Source of the DNA: Mycolicibacterium aurum
GTDB lineage: Bacteria; Actinomycetota; Actinomycetes; Mycobacteriales; Mycobacteriaceae
NCBI RefSeq assembly: GCF_900637195.1
Contig: NZ_LR134356.1
Location: forward strand, 372,001-436,000
Length of the DNA stretch: 64,000 nucleotides
Direction of reading: 5' to 3'
Part shown: positions 44,736 through 53,687 of the stretch, piece after piece
Numbering within the stretch: the stretch's first letter is position 1
Layout of the letters: each line of letters begins with the position of its first letter
Translations under genes and position numbers: made by a program
The notes under the pieces: generated by a model
The model's database searches: none
What the model was told of the DNA's origin: nothing
Seen by the model: only the letters and a program-made list of their open reading frames with translations

Positions 44736-45694
44736 GCCGGCGCCGCCTCTCCCAGCCGGATCCGCGGATCCAGTGCCGCATAGGCCAGGTCGACGAGCGT
44801 GTTGAACAGGACGATGAAGAACGCGCCGAACATCACCACGGCCATCAGCGGCGGCAGATCCAGACTGCGGATCGCCTCGCCAGCGTAGAGCCCGACACCG
44901 TCGAGGTTGTAGACGGTCTCGGTGAGGATGGCGCCGCCACCGACCACCATCCCGAAATCCAGACCGAACAGCGTCACGATGGGAATCATGGAGTTGCGCA
45001 GCACATGTCGGATCCGGACCTGACGCTCACTGAGCCCCTTCGACCGAGCGGTCCGGACATAGTCCTCGTTCATGGCGTCCAGCATGTTCGAGCGCAGCAC
45101 CCGGCTGTAGAAGCCGACGAACAGTACGGCCAGCGTGAACCACGGCAGCACAAGGTGATACGCCCAATCCAGGGGATCGTCGGTCAGCGGAACATAGCTG
45201 CCCGTGGGGAACAGTTGGATCTTGTAGCTGAGGAAGTACAGCAGGATCGCCGCCAGCCAGAACACCGGCATCGAGATGCCCACCAGGGACAACACCGTCA
45301 GCGCCCGGTCGGCGAACCGGCCCGAGTGCACGGCGCTCAGATAGCCGAACAGTACGGCCAGCGACATCCACACCACCGCCGCCCCGATGCACAGTGAGAA
45401 CGTCGCCGGCAGCCCCTCCCAGATCTGCTCCAGCACATTGCGATTGCTCGCATAGGAGGTCAGCTGGCCGGTGAAGATCTGCTTCATCATCGTCAGGTAC
45501 TGCACGGGTAGCGGTTGATCGAGACCGAGATCCGCGTTCACCCGGGCGATGAGGTCAGGATCGGCGTTCTTACCCGCGATCCGGGCTGCGGGGTCGGAAT
45601 TCGGGATCACGTTGAAGATGAGGAACACGATGACCGAGATCGCGAACAGCACGGCGACCATCCCGATCAGCCGTTTGGCGATGAACCGTCCCAC
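44732..45694 (-). CDS. Di/oligopeptide ABC transporter permease, DppB-like
   Basis: A 320-residue permease with six transmembrane helices and the DppB/OppB N-terminus (IAKRLIGMVAVLFAIS, then VFLIFNVIPNSDPA). The EAA loop region (ARSKGLSERQVRIRHVLRNS) contacts the ATPases. The start is GTG 45694, overlapping the previous stop by one base. Confidence 0.9.
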   Translation of the reverse strand: MGRFIAKRLIGMVAVLFAISVIVFLIFNVIPNSDPAARIAGKNADPDLIARVNADLGLDQPLPVQYLTMMKQIFTGQLTSYASNRNVLEQIWEGLPATFSLCIGAAVVWMSLAVLFGYLSAVHSGRFADRALTVLSLVGISMPVFWLAAILLYFLSYKIQLFPTGSYVPLTDDPLDWAYHLVLPWFTLAVLFVGFYSRVLRSNMLDAMNEDYVRTARSKGLSERQVRIRHVLRNSMIPIVTLFGLDFGMVVGGGAILTETVYNLDGVGLYAGEAIRSLDLPPLMAVVMFGAFFIVLFNTLVDLAYAALDPRIRLGEAAPA

Positions 45695-46725
45695 TAGTGC
45701 TCCAGCCTGATCTTGGCTTTGGGATCCATCGCATCACGCAGGCCGTCCCCGAACACGTTGAGCGACAACACCGTGATGACGATCATCAGCCCGGGGACGA
45801 CGGTCAGGTGCGGCGCGGTGTAGATCATCTGGAAACCGTCGGCGATCATCGTCCCCCAGGACGCGTTCGGGGGCCGGACGCCGGCACCGAGGAATGACAA
45901 CGCGGACTCCAGCAGCATGTTGTTGGCGATGTTCAGCGTGAAGAACACGATGACGGTCGAGACGATGTTGGGCAGCAGTTCGCCGAACATGATGCGCAGC
46001 GGGCCCATTCCCTGGGCGACGGCGGCCTCGACGAACTCCTTTTCCCGTAGCGCCAGGATCTCACCCCGCAACGGCCGGGCCATGTAGGGGACATAGACCA
46101 GACCGATGATGAGGATCGGTATCCAGATAGAGTCCCCGGCGATGGCGACCGGGCCGAGCTTGAGACCGCCGATCGCCAGCGTGGTGCCCAGCGCGATGCC
46201 GAGCAACAGCACCGGGAACGCCCAGACCACGTCGAGCACCCGCGACAGCAGCGCGTCGATCCAGCCGCGGTAGTAGCCGGCGAACAGCGCGACGAGCACC
46301 GCCAGCACCGTGGTGACGGCGGCCGCGGCAACCCCGATGTAGATCGAGGTCCGGCCGCCGTACATCAACCGCACCATGACATCCCGCCCGTTCTGGTCTG
46401 CCCCGAGCAGATAGCGGCCACGCAGCCCGGGACCCAACGGCGTGCCGTCGGGGGCGACGATGTCGGTCTCCGTCCCGTCGACCAGCACGGTGTCGGTGAT
46501 GTGGTTGTCGTTCGGCCCGGTCTGGGCCACGTACTCGGCCCACAGAGGCGCACACAATGTGAACACCACCAACAGCACGAACAGCACACCGCAGCCGATC
46601 GCCACTTTGTTGCGGCGCAGCCGGAGCCACGCCAGATACCACGGGTTGCGGCCCTGTATCTGTGCTGCGGGAACGCCGGTGGGTAGCGGTGGCTCGCCGG
46701 GAACCTCGGTGAGGGGAGTGGTCAC
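45694..46725 (-). CDS. Di/oligopeptide ABC transporter permease, DppC-like
   Basis: A 343-residue permease with an OppC-type N-terminal region (NPWYLAWLRLRRNKVAIG, then a first helix), a periplasmic loop and five further helices. The ATPase-contact loop is FVEAAVAQGMGPLRIMFGELLPN. It forms the pore with the DppB-like subunit. It starts 5 bases after the lipoprotein gene's stop. Confidence 0.9.
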   Translation of the reverse strand: MTTPLTEVPGEPPLPTGVPAAQIQGRNPWYLAWLRLRRNKVAIGCGVLFVLLVVFTLCAPLWAEYVAQTGPNDNHITDTVLVDGTETDIVAPDGTPLGPGLRGRYLLGADQNGRDVMVRLMYGGRTSIYIGVAAAAVTTVLAVLVALFAGYYRGWIDALLSRVLDVVWAFPVLLLGIALGTTLAIGGLKLGPVAIAGDSIWIPILIIGLVYVPYMARPLRGEILALREKEFVEAAVAQGMGPLRIMFGELLPNIVSTVIVFFTLNIANNMLLESALSFLGAGVRPPNASWGTMIADGFQMIYTAPHLTVVPGLMIVITVLSLNVFGDGLRDAMDPKAKIRLEH

Positions 46726-46730
46726 GCGCG

Positions 46731-48392
46731 CTACTTCAGCGCGAACGACGAGTAGTCCTGGTTGAACAGTAGGTGGTGATAGGACTTGTCGAAGTCCATC
46801 CGCTCGGACAGGAACGTGGTGAACTGCTCGTTGCCGTACGGGGCCCAGACGGCCTGTTCCATGTATGCCCGGTCCAGATCGGCGTACTGCTGCTCGACGC
46901 CCTCGTCGGTGATCTGCTTGGTCAGCAGCTCGTCCATCTTGGCGTTGTTGGGCCCGATGTTGGCTCGCGACAGGTTGTTCCCGTTGGTGGGCAGGATGCT
47001 GTCACCGTGCAGCAGCGGCCGGAAGAAGTCATCCGGGTGGGGGAAATCCTGGAACCAGTCCGCGAATCCGGTGTCCACGTCCGGGGTGGACTGATTGCCG
47101 ACGGTGGTCCAGTAGACGTCACCGGCGATCACTTTCAGCGTCGCGTTGAAGCCCAGCTGGGTCAGCAGGTCGTGGTAGTACTCGCCGATCCGCTTGCGAT
47201 CCGGCTCGTCATCGGTCCAGACGGTGATGTCGCGATCTGCCGGATTCGCCTCGGCGATAAGTTGTTTCGCTTTGTTCAGGTCAGGTCCGGGATACAGCTT
47301 GTACTCCTGGTAGCCAGGCATGCCCGGGGGCAGTACCTGCTGGGTGGGGTGCAGCCTGCCGCCGAAGATCCGGTTCAGCGCCTCCGGGTCGATCGCGTAG
47401 TTGATCGCCTGGCGCACCTTGACGTCGTTGAACGGCGCCCGCTCGGTGTTCATGAACATGTAGTAGGTGTTGATCGAATCCTCCATGCGGAATCGGTCCG
47501 AATAGCGAGACCTGATCTCCTGCAACCGGTCCGACGGGGGTGGGTCGATCATGAAATCGACCTTGTTCTGGATGATGTCGGTGACCTGCGCGCTCTGGTT
47601 CTTGTTCTCGAGCAGGGTGATCTTGTCGACGCCGGCGTCGGCGACATTGTCTGCGCCCGCGTCCTTGACCGTCTGGAATTGCGGGTTGCGTTCCAGCGTG
47701 AGGCTGCGCGGTGCGTCGACAGCGGTGATCATGAACGGTCCACTCGAAGGCGGTGGGCTGTTGGTGGCATCGGCATCCAGCGGCGTCGTCGGCGGTACGG
47801 GCGCCGCGAACATCAGGCCGAGCAGATTGTCGAAAGTGCCGTTGGGCTCGGTCAACTGGATGGTGATGTCGCCCGTCGCGTCGTCGGTGGTGATACCGGT
47901 GATGGTGTCGGCGGCGCCGTCGGCGTATTCCTTGGCGCCGGCGATCACGTCGTAGAAGACCGAGCCGCCCGAATCCGCTTTGAACAGCCGCTGGATGGCG
48001 TAGGTGAAGTCCGACGCCTTGATCGGTGTTCCGTCGGAGTAGGACATGTCAGGTCGCAGCTTGAGCTTGTAGGTCAGGCCGTCAGGCGAGATCTCGGGCA
48101 TGGCCTCGGCCAGCCCGGGCACCACCTCGGTGCCCTCTTTGCCCTTGGCGTGCTTATAGGTGAGCAGGGGCGTGTAGACGTTCCACAGCACCTCCCAGCC
48201 CTCCAGCGTGTAGGACAGCTGCGGATCGATGTAGTCGGGGAACGATGTCGCGTTGATCGTGATCTCCCCGCCGGCGCTTTCGGTGCTGTCGTCGCTGCCG
48301 CAGGCGGCCGCCCCGAAGGCGGTGAGTGCAACGACGCACGCGATGGCCAGTGATTTCCGCGCCGCGCGCAGTGTGTGCATTGTGAATCCCAT
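46731..48392 (-). CDS. Peptide ABC transporter substrate-binding lipoprotein, DppA-like
   Basis: A 553-residue family-5 extracellular solute-binding protein. The signal peptide ends in a lipobox (AFGAAACGSDD; Cys31 lipidated). The mature part has the SBP_bac_5 layout with blocks such as EVLWNVYTPLLTYK, KLRPDMSYSDGTPIKASDF and FNDVKVRQAINYAIDPE. It anchors outside the membrane and delivers peptides to the permeases. It is the first gene of the five-gene operon. Two in-frame ATGs (48392 and 48380) could start it. Confidence 0.9.
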   Translation of the reverse strand: MGFTMHTLRAARKSLAIACVVALTAFGAAACGSDDSTESAGGEITINATSFPDYIDPQLSYTLEGWEVLWNVYTPLLTYKHAKGKEGTEVVPGLAEAMPEISPDGLTYKLKLRPDMSYSDGTPIKASDFTYAIQRLFKADSGGSVFYDVIAGAKEYADGAADTITGITTDDATGDITIQLTEPNGTFDNLLGLMFAAPVPPTTPLDADATNSPPPSSGPFMITAVDAPRSLTLERNPQFQTVKDAGADNVADAGVDKITLLENKNQSAQVTDIIQNKVDFMIDPPPSDRLQEIRSRYSDRFRMEDSINTYYMFMNTERAPFNDVKVRQAINYAIDPEALNRIFGGRLHPTQQVLPPGMPGYQEYKLYPGPDLNKAKQLIAEANPADRDITVWTDDEPDRKRIGEYYHDLLTQLGFNATLKVIAGDVYWTTVGNQSTPDVDTGFADWFQDFPHPDDFFRPLLHGDSILPTNGNNLSRANIGPNNAKMDELLTKQITDEGVEQQYADLDRAYMEQAVWAPYGNEQFTTFLSERMDFDKSYHHLLFNQDYSSFALK

Positions 48393-48585
48393 GCTTGTCG
48401 GAGCGTTGACCTCAACAGATCTACGCCTTTGTTCGGCCCGCTACGCATTTTTGAGGAAATTTTCCGATTGGCAACTCGAGTTTCACAGCGTTCTTCCAGA
48501 CTGTTCACCTGCACAGCGCCCACGTCGGCTGTGAAAACGCAGGCAGCGCCGTTCTTTTCGCGCGCGTCAACACCATGGGTGGAAC

Positions 48586-49557
48586 GTGCATAACAATGTG
48601 GCCATGCCCGTGGAACAGAACGCCAAGGTCTCGGTCGTCGGAATGGGAAGCGTGGGCACGGCGATCGCCTACGCCTGCCTGATCCGGGGGTCGGCGGGAT
48701 CCTTGGCGCTCTACGACGTCAACGCCGGCAAGGTGCGCGCCGAAGTGCTCGACCTCAATCACGGCAGCCAGTTCGTTCCGCACTGCCGGATCACCGGCTC
48801 CGACGACATCGCCGTGACGGCACGCTCAGCGGTTGTCGTGGTGACCGCGGGAGCCAAGCAGAACCCCGGTCAGAGTCGCCTGGAACTGGCCGCGGCCAAC
48901 GTGGCGATGGCACAGTCGCTGACGCCGAAGTTGCTCGCGCATTCGCCCGAGGCCGTCATCGTCTTCGTCACCAATCCCGTCGACGTCGTCACCTTCGCCG
49001 CCGTCCAGTCCGTCGACGCGGCGCCGGGGCAGGTGTTCGGATCGGGAACTGTGTTGGACTCCAGCCGGTTTCGCTACCTGATCGCCGAGCGGGCCGATCT
49101 CGCCGTCGGTAACGTCCACGGTTTCATCGTTGGCGAGCACGGAGATTCGGAGATCTCCCTGTGGTCGAGCGTGTCGATCGGGGGAGTTCCCGCCGCGAAG
49201 TTCCGCCGCGACGGCGTGTTCCTGTTCGACGAGGACTCCCGGCGACGCATCTCCGCGGACGTGGTCAACGCCGCCTACGAGATCATCGCGGGCAAGGGGG
49301 CGACCAACCTGGCGATCGGGCTGTCGAGCGCGCGGATCATCGAAGCGATCCTCGGCAACCAGCATCGGGTCCTGCCGGTGTCGACGGTGCAGGCGGGTGC
49401 CTACGGCATCTTCGGGGTGGCGCTGTCGCTGCCGACCGTCGTGTCGGCGGGCGGTGCCGGACGAGTCCTCGAGGTGTCGTTGTCAGAAACCGAATTGGTG
49501 GGGCTGCAGGCGTCGGCGACCACGCTGCGGGCAGTCGAGGACTCCCTAGGCCTGTGA
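48586..49557 (+). CDS. L-lactate dehydrogenase (LDH/MDH superfamily)
   Basis: A 323-residue NAD-dependent 2-hydroxyacid dehydrogenase. The cofactor fold reads VSVVGMGSVGTAIAYACL; AGAKQNPGQSRLELAAANV is the mobile loop, with Gln in the specificity position expected for lactate (malate enzymes have Arg). The catalytic pair appears as Asp/Arg in LDSSRFRYLIAE and His in GEHGDSEISLWS. It interconverts pyruvate and L-lactate. The start is GTG 48586, with ATG 48604 as alternative. It is divergent from the peptide transporter and converges on the next gene with a 12-base overlap. Confidence 0.88.
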   Translation: MHNNVAMPVEQNAKVSVVGMGSVGTAIAYACLIRGSAGSLALYDVNAGKVRAEVLDLNHGSQFVPHCRITGSDDIAVTARSAVVVVTAGAKQNPGQSRLELAAANVAMAQSLTPKLLAHSPEAVIVFVTNPVDVVTFAAVQSVDAAPGQVFGSGTVLDSSRFRYLIAERADLAVGNVHGFIVGEHGDSEISLWSSVSIGGVPAAKFRRDGVFLFDEDSRRRISADVVNAAYEIIAGKGATNLAIGLSSARIIEAILGNQHRVLPVSTVQAGAYGIFGVALSLPTVVSAGGAGRVLEVSLSETELVGLQASATTLRAVEDSLGL

Positions 49558-50340
49558 CGGCCGGGCCTGGCGCTCCACCCAGCGCCGGCCCTCCTTCGCG
49601 GCGCGGGCCAGCGCGCCGCATTCACCGAAGTACGCCGCGATCGCGCCGACGGCGGGCAGCATGCTCAGGTATCTGAACGGCGCCCGCGAGTGCGGCCGCT
49701 TGGCCAGCTCGTCGCCGATGGCGTCGAACAGGCCGATCAGGTTCCACACCGCTTTGGCGACGCCCACGGGGCTGTTCGGGATCACGGCCAGTCGCCGCTC
49801 GCCGGCCGCGTCGTACACGACGACCGACAGGTCCCGATCGCAGAGCACCGAGGCCAGCATCCGCACCTGGGTGCGCTGGTCCGTTGCACCGAGCTCGCGC
49901 GCCACCGCGCACAGCACGGCGGCCTGGCTGACGAAACCGATGAGGTCCTGGATCGGGAGGCGGCGTCCTAGGACGCCCAGGACGCCGGGGGCGGCCACCG
50001 CGACCGTGTTCAGCGCGCCCACCCGCCACACCCACCAGTGGATCCGGGCGTCGATGTCCATCTCGGCCCAGGTCTTGGTGCCCGGTATGCCCACAGCGTT
50101 GAGCACCCGGCCGATACCGTCGTCGCTGAGTTTCACGCCGAACGGGTCGCTGTCCCACAGGACGTCGAGCAGCGGGTTGATGATCCGCACTGCCGCGGTC
50201 AGGGCGGCCTCGACGCCGGCGTCGGTGATGTGCACATCGGGTGTCGGCAGTACGTCTGGCAGCAGGCTCACCACCACATGATGTCCTGCGAGGTCGCCCG
50301 CCAAACGTCGACGTTGCCGAGCCGTTTGCTGAGCTCCCAT
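49546..50340 (-). CDS. Conserved hypothetical protein with hydrophobic helices
   Basis: A 264-residue protein I do not recognise. It has a basic N-terminus, an Ala-rich helical region and moderately hydrophobic stretches (LNTVAVAAPGVLGVLGRRL and LIGFVSQAAVLCAVAREL; a third near the C-terminus, LSMLPAVGAIAAYFGECG). It may be membrane-associated. No catalytic motif is visible. It overlaps the convergent ldh gene by 12 bases. Confidence 0.7.
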   Translation of the reverse strand: MGAQQTARQRRRLAGDLAGHHVVVSLLPDVLPTPDVHITDAGVEAALTAAVRIINPLLDVLWDSDPFGVKLSDDGIGRVLNAVGIPGTKTWAEMDIDARIHWWVWRVGALNTVAVAAPGVLGVLGRRLPIQDLIGFVSQAAVLCAVARELGATDQRTQVRMLASVLCDRDLSVVVYDAAGERRLAVIPNSPVGVAKAVWNLIGLFDAIGDELAKRPHSRAPFRYLSMLPAVGAIAAYFGECGALARAAKEGRRWVERQARPSQA

Positions 50341-50435
50341 GGGTGACGACGAGGGGAATCCCCGATTCCCCGTGCGTCAATTTCTCCGTACGGTCATGAA
50401 CGTCATACCACCAGCTCATACCGCTACGGAGTCCC

Positions 50436-50639
50436 ATGTCCCGCAGGCTTCTCCCCGCCGCGTTGCTCGCCCTGTCCGCCGCCGTCGTCTCCGTCGGAGT
50501 TGCCACCGCGCAGCCCGCGGCGCCCTTCCCCAACTGCTCGGCGGCGCGTGCCGCGGGCTACTCCGACATTCCGTCCAGCTCGCCGTATTACGGCACCTGG
50601 CTGGACAGGGACTCCGACGGCGTCGGCTGCGAAAGCTAG
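50436..50639 (+). CDS. Secreted excalibur calcium-binding domain protein
   Basis: A 67-residue exported protein. A signal peptide (1-25, RRLLPAALLALSAAVVSVG, cleaved near ATA-QP) precedes a single excalibur domain with its paired cysteines (NCSAARAAGYSDIP and GVGCES) and the calcium loop DRDSDGVGCE. Excalibur domains are small extracellular modules often found with nucleases or on their own in mycobacteria. Its stop overlaps the convergent SDR gene by 4 bases. Confidence 0.88.
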   Translation: MSRRLLPAALLALSAAVVSVGVATAQPAAPFPNCSAARAAGYSDIPSSSPYYGTWLDRDSDGVGCES

Positions 50640-51415
50640 AACTTGAGGTAGCCGCCGTCGATCCGCAACACGTCGCCGGTGTGGTAGGTGCTGGCGGGGC
50701 TGGCCAGGTACACCGCGACGCCGGCGACGTCCTCGGCCGCACCCCACCGGCGCACCGGAACGCGGGGCAGGACGCGGGAGCTGAAGCGCTCGTCGGCAAG
50801 GCCCTCCGCCGTCATCTCGGTGTCGAACCAGCCGGGCTGAATCGTGTTGGCGCGGATGCCGTGTCTGGCCAGTTCGACGGCAAGGCTGTCCATCATGGAC
50901 GTCACCCCGGCCTTGGATGCCGCGTACGCGGGCTGGCGTGGCATGCCCTGCAGCGCGCCCAGGCTCGACACCCCGACCAGGCTGCCGCCGCGGCCCGCCG
51001 CCACCATCTGCCTGGCGGCTTCCCGTAGCGTCAGGAACACCCCGTCGAGGTCAACACGGGTCACCGAGCGGAACTCCTCCAGTGAGGTGTCGAGCACCGG
51101 CGTGAAGCGGCCCCGTACTCCCGCGTTGGCGAAACACGAATCGAGCCAGCCGAATTCGTCTCGGACGCGGGCCATGGTGGCGGTGACGGCATCTTCGTCG
51201 GTGACGTCGCACGCCAGCGGCAGCACGGGGTTGCCATGGCCACGAAGGGACACCGCCGCCGCGTCCAGTCGTTCGGCGTTGCGCCCCACGATCACGACGG
51301 ACGCGCCCGCCCGGGCCAGTCCATCGGCCATGCCCAATCCGAGGCCGGATCCGCCTCCGGTGACGACGGCCACGTGGCCGGTGAGGTCGAACGGATTGAC
51401 GTCAATTCTGGTCAC
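50636..51415 (-). CDS. SDR family oxidoreductase
   Basis: A 259-residue classical SDR: cofactor motif TGGGSGLGLG (about residues 19-28), NAG motif in CFANAGVRG, active-site Ser in VGVSSLGAL and YAASK as the Tyr/Lys pair. The C-terminus DVLRIDGGYLKF is intact. It resembles the glucose/ribitol dehydrogenase-type SDRs. The substrate is undetermined. It may share a transcript with the flavin monooxygenase upstream (10-base gap). Confidence 0.88.
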   Translation of the reverse strand: MTRIDVNPFDLTGHVAVVTGGGSGLGLGMADGLARAGASVVIVGRNAERLDAAAVSLRGHGNPVLPLACDVTDEDAVTATMARVRDEFGWLDSCFANAGVRGRFTPVLDTSLEEFRSVTRVDLDGVFLTLREAARQMVAAGRGGSLVGVSSLGALQGMPRQPAYAASKAGVTSMMDSLAVELARHGIRANTIQPGWFDTEMTAEGLADERFSSRVLPRVPVRRWGAAEDVAGVAVYLASPASTYHTGDVLRIDGGYLKF

Positions 51416-51425
51416 AGCCGTGACC

Positions 51426-52673
51426 TTACTTGGGTGGCCTCCGTGCGAACGCAGGTGCGCGTTCGGGCCGGATCCCGACGCCGACGAGGTAGGCGGGGAT
51501 GACCGTGAGCCACGACGCGTGTTCGACCGCCCAGACCGCGGCCGGTGGGACGCCGCCCGTGCCGCCGCGCAGGATCGGGCCGAGCAGCCGCTTGTCGACC
51601 TGAACCTGCAGCGCCTGCGTCACGGCCGTGGGCACGATGCGGCGCCGCCGTACTGCGGCCAGCTCCCGGCCGGACACGGCGCCGCGCCGTAGCGGTGCGG
51701 CCAGCAGTCGTGCTGCGGCCACCCCGTCCTGGATGGCCACGTTGATCCCCACCCCTCCTGCGGGTGACATCGCGTGGGCCGCGTCTCCGATACACAGCAG
51801 GCCGTCGATGTGCCAGCGGCGCAATCGATTCAGTTTCACGTCGAGTGTCTTCACGTCGTCGAGGCTGATGATGGCCTCGACAGTGTCACCGGCCTCGGGC
51901 AGCAAGGCCAGGACGTCGGCGCGGAACGCGTCGAGGCCTCGGGCCCGCTGTTGTGCGTCACTGCCTTTGGGGATGAGCAGCGCGATCTGCAGGTAGCCCT
52001 CCCGGGGAATGACGATCATCGCCTTGCCGGGGCTGATCCGGGGAACCAGCGTGTAGATGGAGTCGTCGGCGGGCCGGGGCAGCCGGAACCACCACACGTC
52101 GAAGCTCACCGGGAACTCGCGGAGTGGCAGACGCGCGTCGCGCCGGATCAGCGACCCGCGACCGTCGCATGCGATGGTCAGGTCGGCGCGCAGTTCGCCC
52201 TCGCCATCTGCGTCCCGGTAGCGCACGCCCGCGACCCGTCCGGCGTCGCGCACCAGGCCGGTTGCCTCGGTGCTCATCCTCAGCGTGAACGTGGGTTCGG
52301 CCCTGCCGGCCTCGGCGAGCAGGTTGAGCAGGTCCCACTGCGGAACCATCGCGATGTAGGGGTGTGGCTGCCGCAGCCGGCCGAAGTCGACCATCGTCAC
52401 CCGGTGGCCGGGGGAGACGTCGATGGTGGCCTGCGCGAGTCGGCTGTGGGGCAGCGCCGCGAACTGGGGCCACAGCCCGAGCTCGTCGATCAGCCGCAGC
52501 GTCGTCGGATGGACGGTGTCGCCCCGGAAGTCGCGCAGGAAGTCGCCATGCTTCTCCAGCACCGTCACGTCGATGCCCGCACGGGCCAGCAGCAGACCTG
52601 CAACCATGCCCGCCGGCCCGCCACCGACGATCGCGCAGGTGGTCTTCGCGCTCACCCGGACATCGTGACGCAC
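51426..52673 (-). CDS. FAD-dependent (PHBH-fold) monooxygenase
   Basis: A 415-residue group A flavoprotein hydroxylase. The FAD fold is CAIVGGGPAGMVAGLLLARAG, the DG motif appears as LTIACDGRGSLIRRD, and the GD motif as LLCIGDAAHAMSPAGG followed by GINVAIQDGVAAARLL. This family hydroxylates aromatic or polyketide-like compounds with NAD(P)H and oxygen. An N-terminal extension MRHDVR precedes the likely GTG start at 52655 (VSAKTTCAIV), so the true start may be shorter. Its partner is probably the adjacent SDR. Confidence 0.86.
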   Translation of the reverse strand: MRHDVRVSAKTTCAIVGGGPAGMVAGLLLARAGIDVTVLEKHGDFLRDFRGDTVHPTTLRLIDELGLWPQFAALPHSRLAQATIDVSPGHRVTMVDFGRLRQPHPYIAMVPQWDLLNLLAEAGRAEPTFTLRMSTEATGLVRDAGRVAGVRYRDADGEGELRADLTIACDGRGSLIRRDARLPLREFPVSFDVWWFRLPRPADDSIYTLVPRISPGKAMIVIPREGYLQIALLIPKGSDAQQRARGLDAFRADVLALLPEAGDTVEAIISLDDVKTLDVKLNRLRRWHIDGLLCIGDAAHAMSPAGGVGINVAIQDGVAAARLLAAPLRRGAVSGRELAAVRRRRIVPTAVTQALQVQVDKRLLGPILRGGTGGVPPAAVWAVEHASWLTVIPAYLVGVGIRPERAPAFARRPPK

Positions 52674-52771
52674 CGGCCCGGGGTGTGCGCGTGATCTGCG
52701 GACTCGCCGCGAAGATCACCGCACCGGCGTACCGTGTCGGCCATATTGTCGCCTGCGTCAGGAGGAATTCG

Positions 52772-53014
52772 ATGCGCACACTCGTCATCTCGGGCGCGGC
52801 AGCAGCGATGCTGCTCGGTGCCGTGGGGAACGCCGGACTCGCGAATGCGGGGCAGGCGACACTACCGACGCTTCCGGATCCGGTGGTCCAGACGCTGCCG
52901 AAGGATCCGGCGGCACAGCTGCTCGACTGCTACGGCACCACCGGCAACATGGGCTGCGGTCCCGGCTGGTTCTGGCGGGACGGCTGGCGCGGCTGGGCGT
53001 GCTACCCGTGCTGA
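52772..53014 (+). CDS. Small secreted Cys/Trp-rich protein, unknown
   Basis: An 80-residue exported protein. AGGAGG at 52760-52765 fixes the start at ATG 52772. The signal peptide is about 1-26 (MRTLVISGAAAAMLLGAVGN, cleavage near ANAGQ). The mature part of about 54 residues has a Pro-rich stretch and a C-terminal knot-like tail with four cysteines and four tryptophans (DCYGTTGNMGCGPGWFW to GWACYPC), probably two disulfides. I do not recognise the family. Confidence 0.75.
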   Translation: MRTLVISGAAAAMLLGAVGNAGLANAGQATLPTLPDPVVQTLPKDPAAQLLDCYGTTGNMGCGPGWFWRDGWRGWACYPC

Positions 53015-53034
53015 GAGTGAAGGTCGACACCACG

Positions 53035-53574
53035 ATGAAGAGAAGCGTGACCGCAGCGGTGGGCGCCGCGGCAGTGATGGTCGGTGTCTCCCTGGGCGGA
53101 TTGCCCTCCGCCGCAGCGCAGCCCGTCGACTACGGGACGCTTCCGGTCAATCCGAACGTGGTCACCGACTCGTCGGCGTGGGTGGCCGTGGCCCCGGTGC
53201 TCGATCCGCAGGGGCAGCCGGGTGTCCAGACCGTCTTCACCCATCGCGACGGCAGCCGGACGGTGACGGACACCATCCTGGTGCTCGACGATCCGGCGGC
53301 CGCCAACTCGGCGATGACCCAGGGCCGCGGAACGCTGGCCGGCCAGATCGCCAACGCCGCAACGCAGCCGGCCCCGGTCGGGGTGGGAGGCGAGATCACC
53401 ACCGGTACCTCGCCGGACAACAGCCGGTCCATCGCCGTGCTCACGTTCACCGAGGGCAACACCTTCACGACGATCGAGTTCGAGGGCGCTGTCACCGATC
53501 CGGTGCCGCCCGACCTCGTGATCGATTACGGCAAAGTGCAGGCCGGCGCGATCGCGGACGCGCTGTCCGCCTGA
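53035..53574 (+). CDS. Secreted protein of unknown function
   Basis: A 179-residue exported protein with a signal peptide (MKRSVTAAVGAAAVMVGVS, cleavage near SAAA-QP). The mature part is beta-rich, with VVTDSSAWVAVAPVLDPQG, TVFTHRDGSRTVTDTILV and TFTEGNTFTTIEFEG. It resembles the small secreted hypothetical proteins common in mycobacteria. The start is ATG 53035; an upstream in-frame start at 52999 would place residues before the signal peptide. No enzymatic motif is seen. It follows the Cys/Trp-rich gene by 20 bases. Confidence 0.75.
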   Translation: MKRSVTAAVGAAAVMVGVSLGGLPSAAAQPVDYGTLPVNPNVVTDSSAWVAVAPVLDPQGQPGVQTVFTHRDGSRTVTDTILVLDDPAAANSAMTQGRGTLAGQIANAATQPAPVGVGGEITTGTSPDNSRSIAVLTFTEGNTFTTIEFEGAVTDPVPPDLVIDYGKVQAGAIADALSA

Positions 53575-53687
53575 TCGACGCTCCGCCACACCCAACGGCG
53601 AACACGTGCCGCCGAACTGAATATTGTCTGGAAGTTCTTCGCCGGGCACACGAGTAGGCGCTGTGCCCGTGAGGTCAGGGGAAAGCG

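Noticed and set aside
48393..48585. A non-coding RNA in the gap between the peptide transporter and ldh
   Set aside because: No strong hairpin or conserved pattern seen; it most likely holds only divergent promoters.
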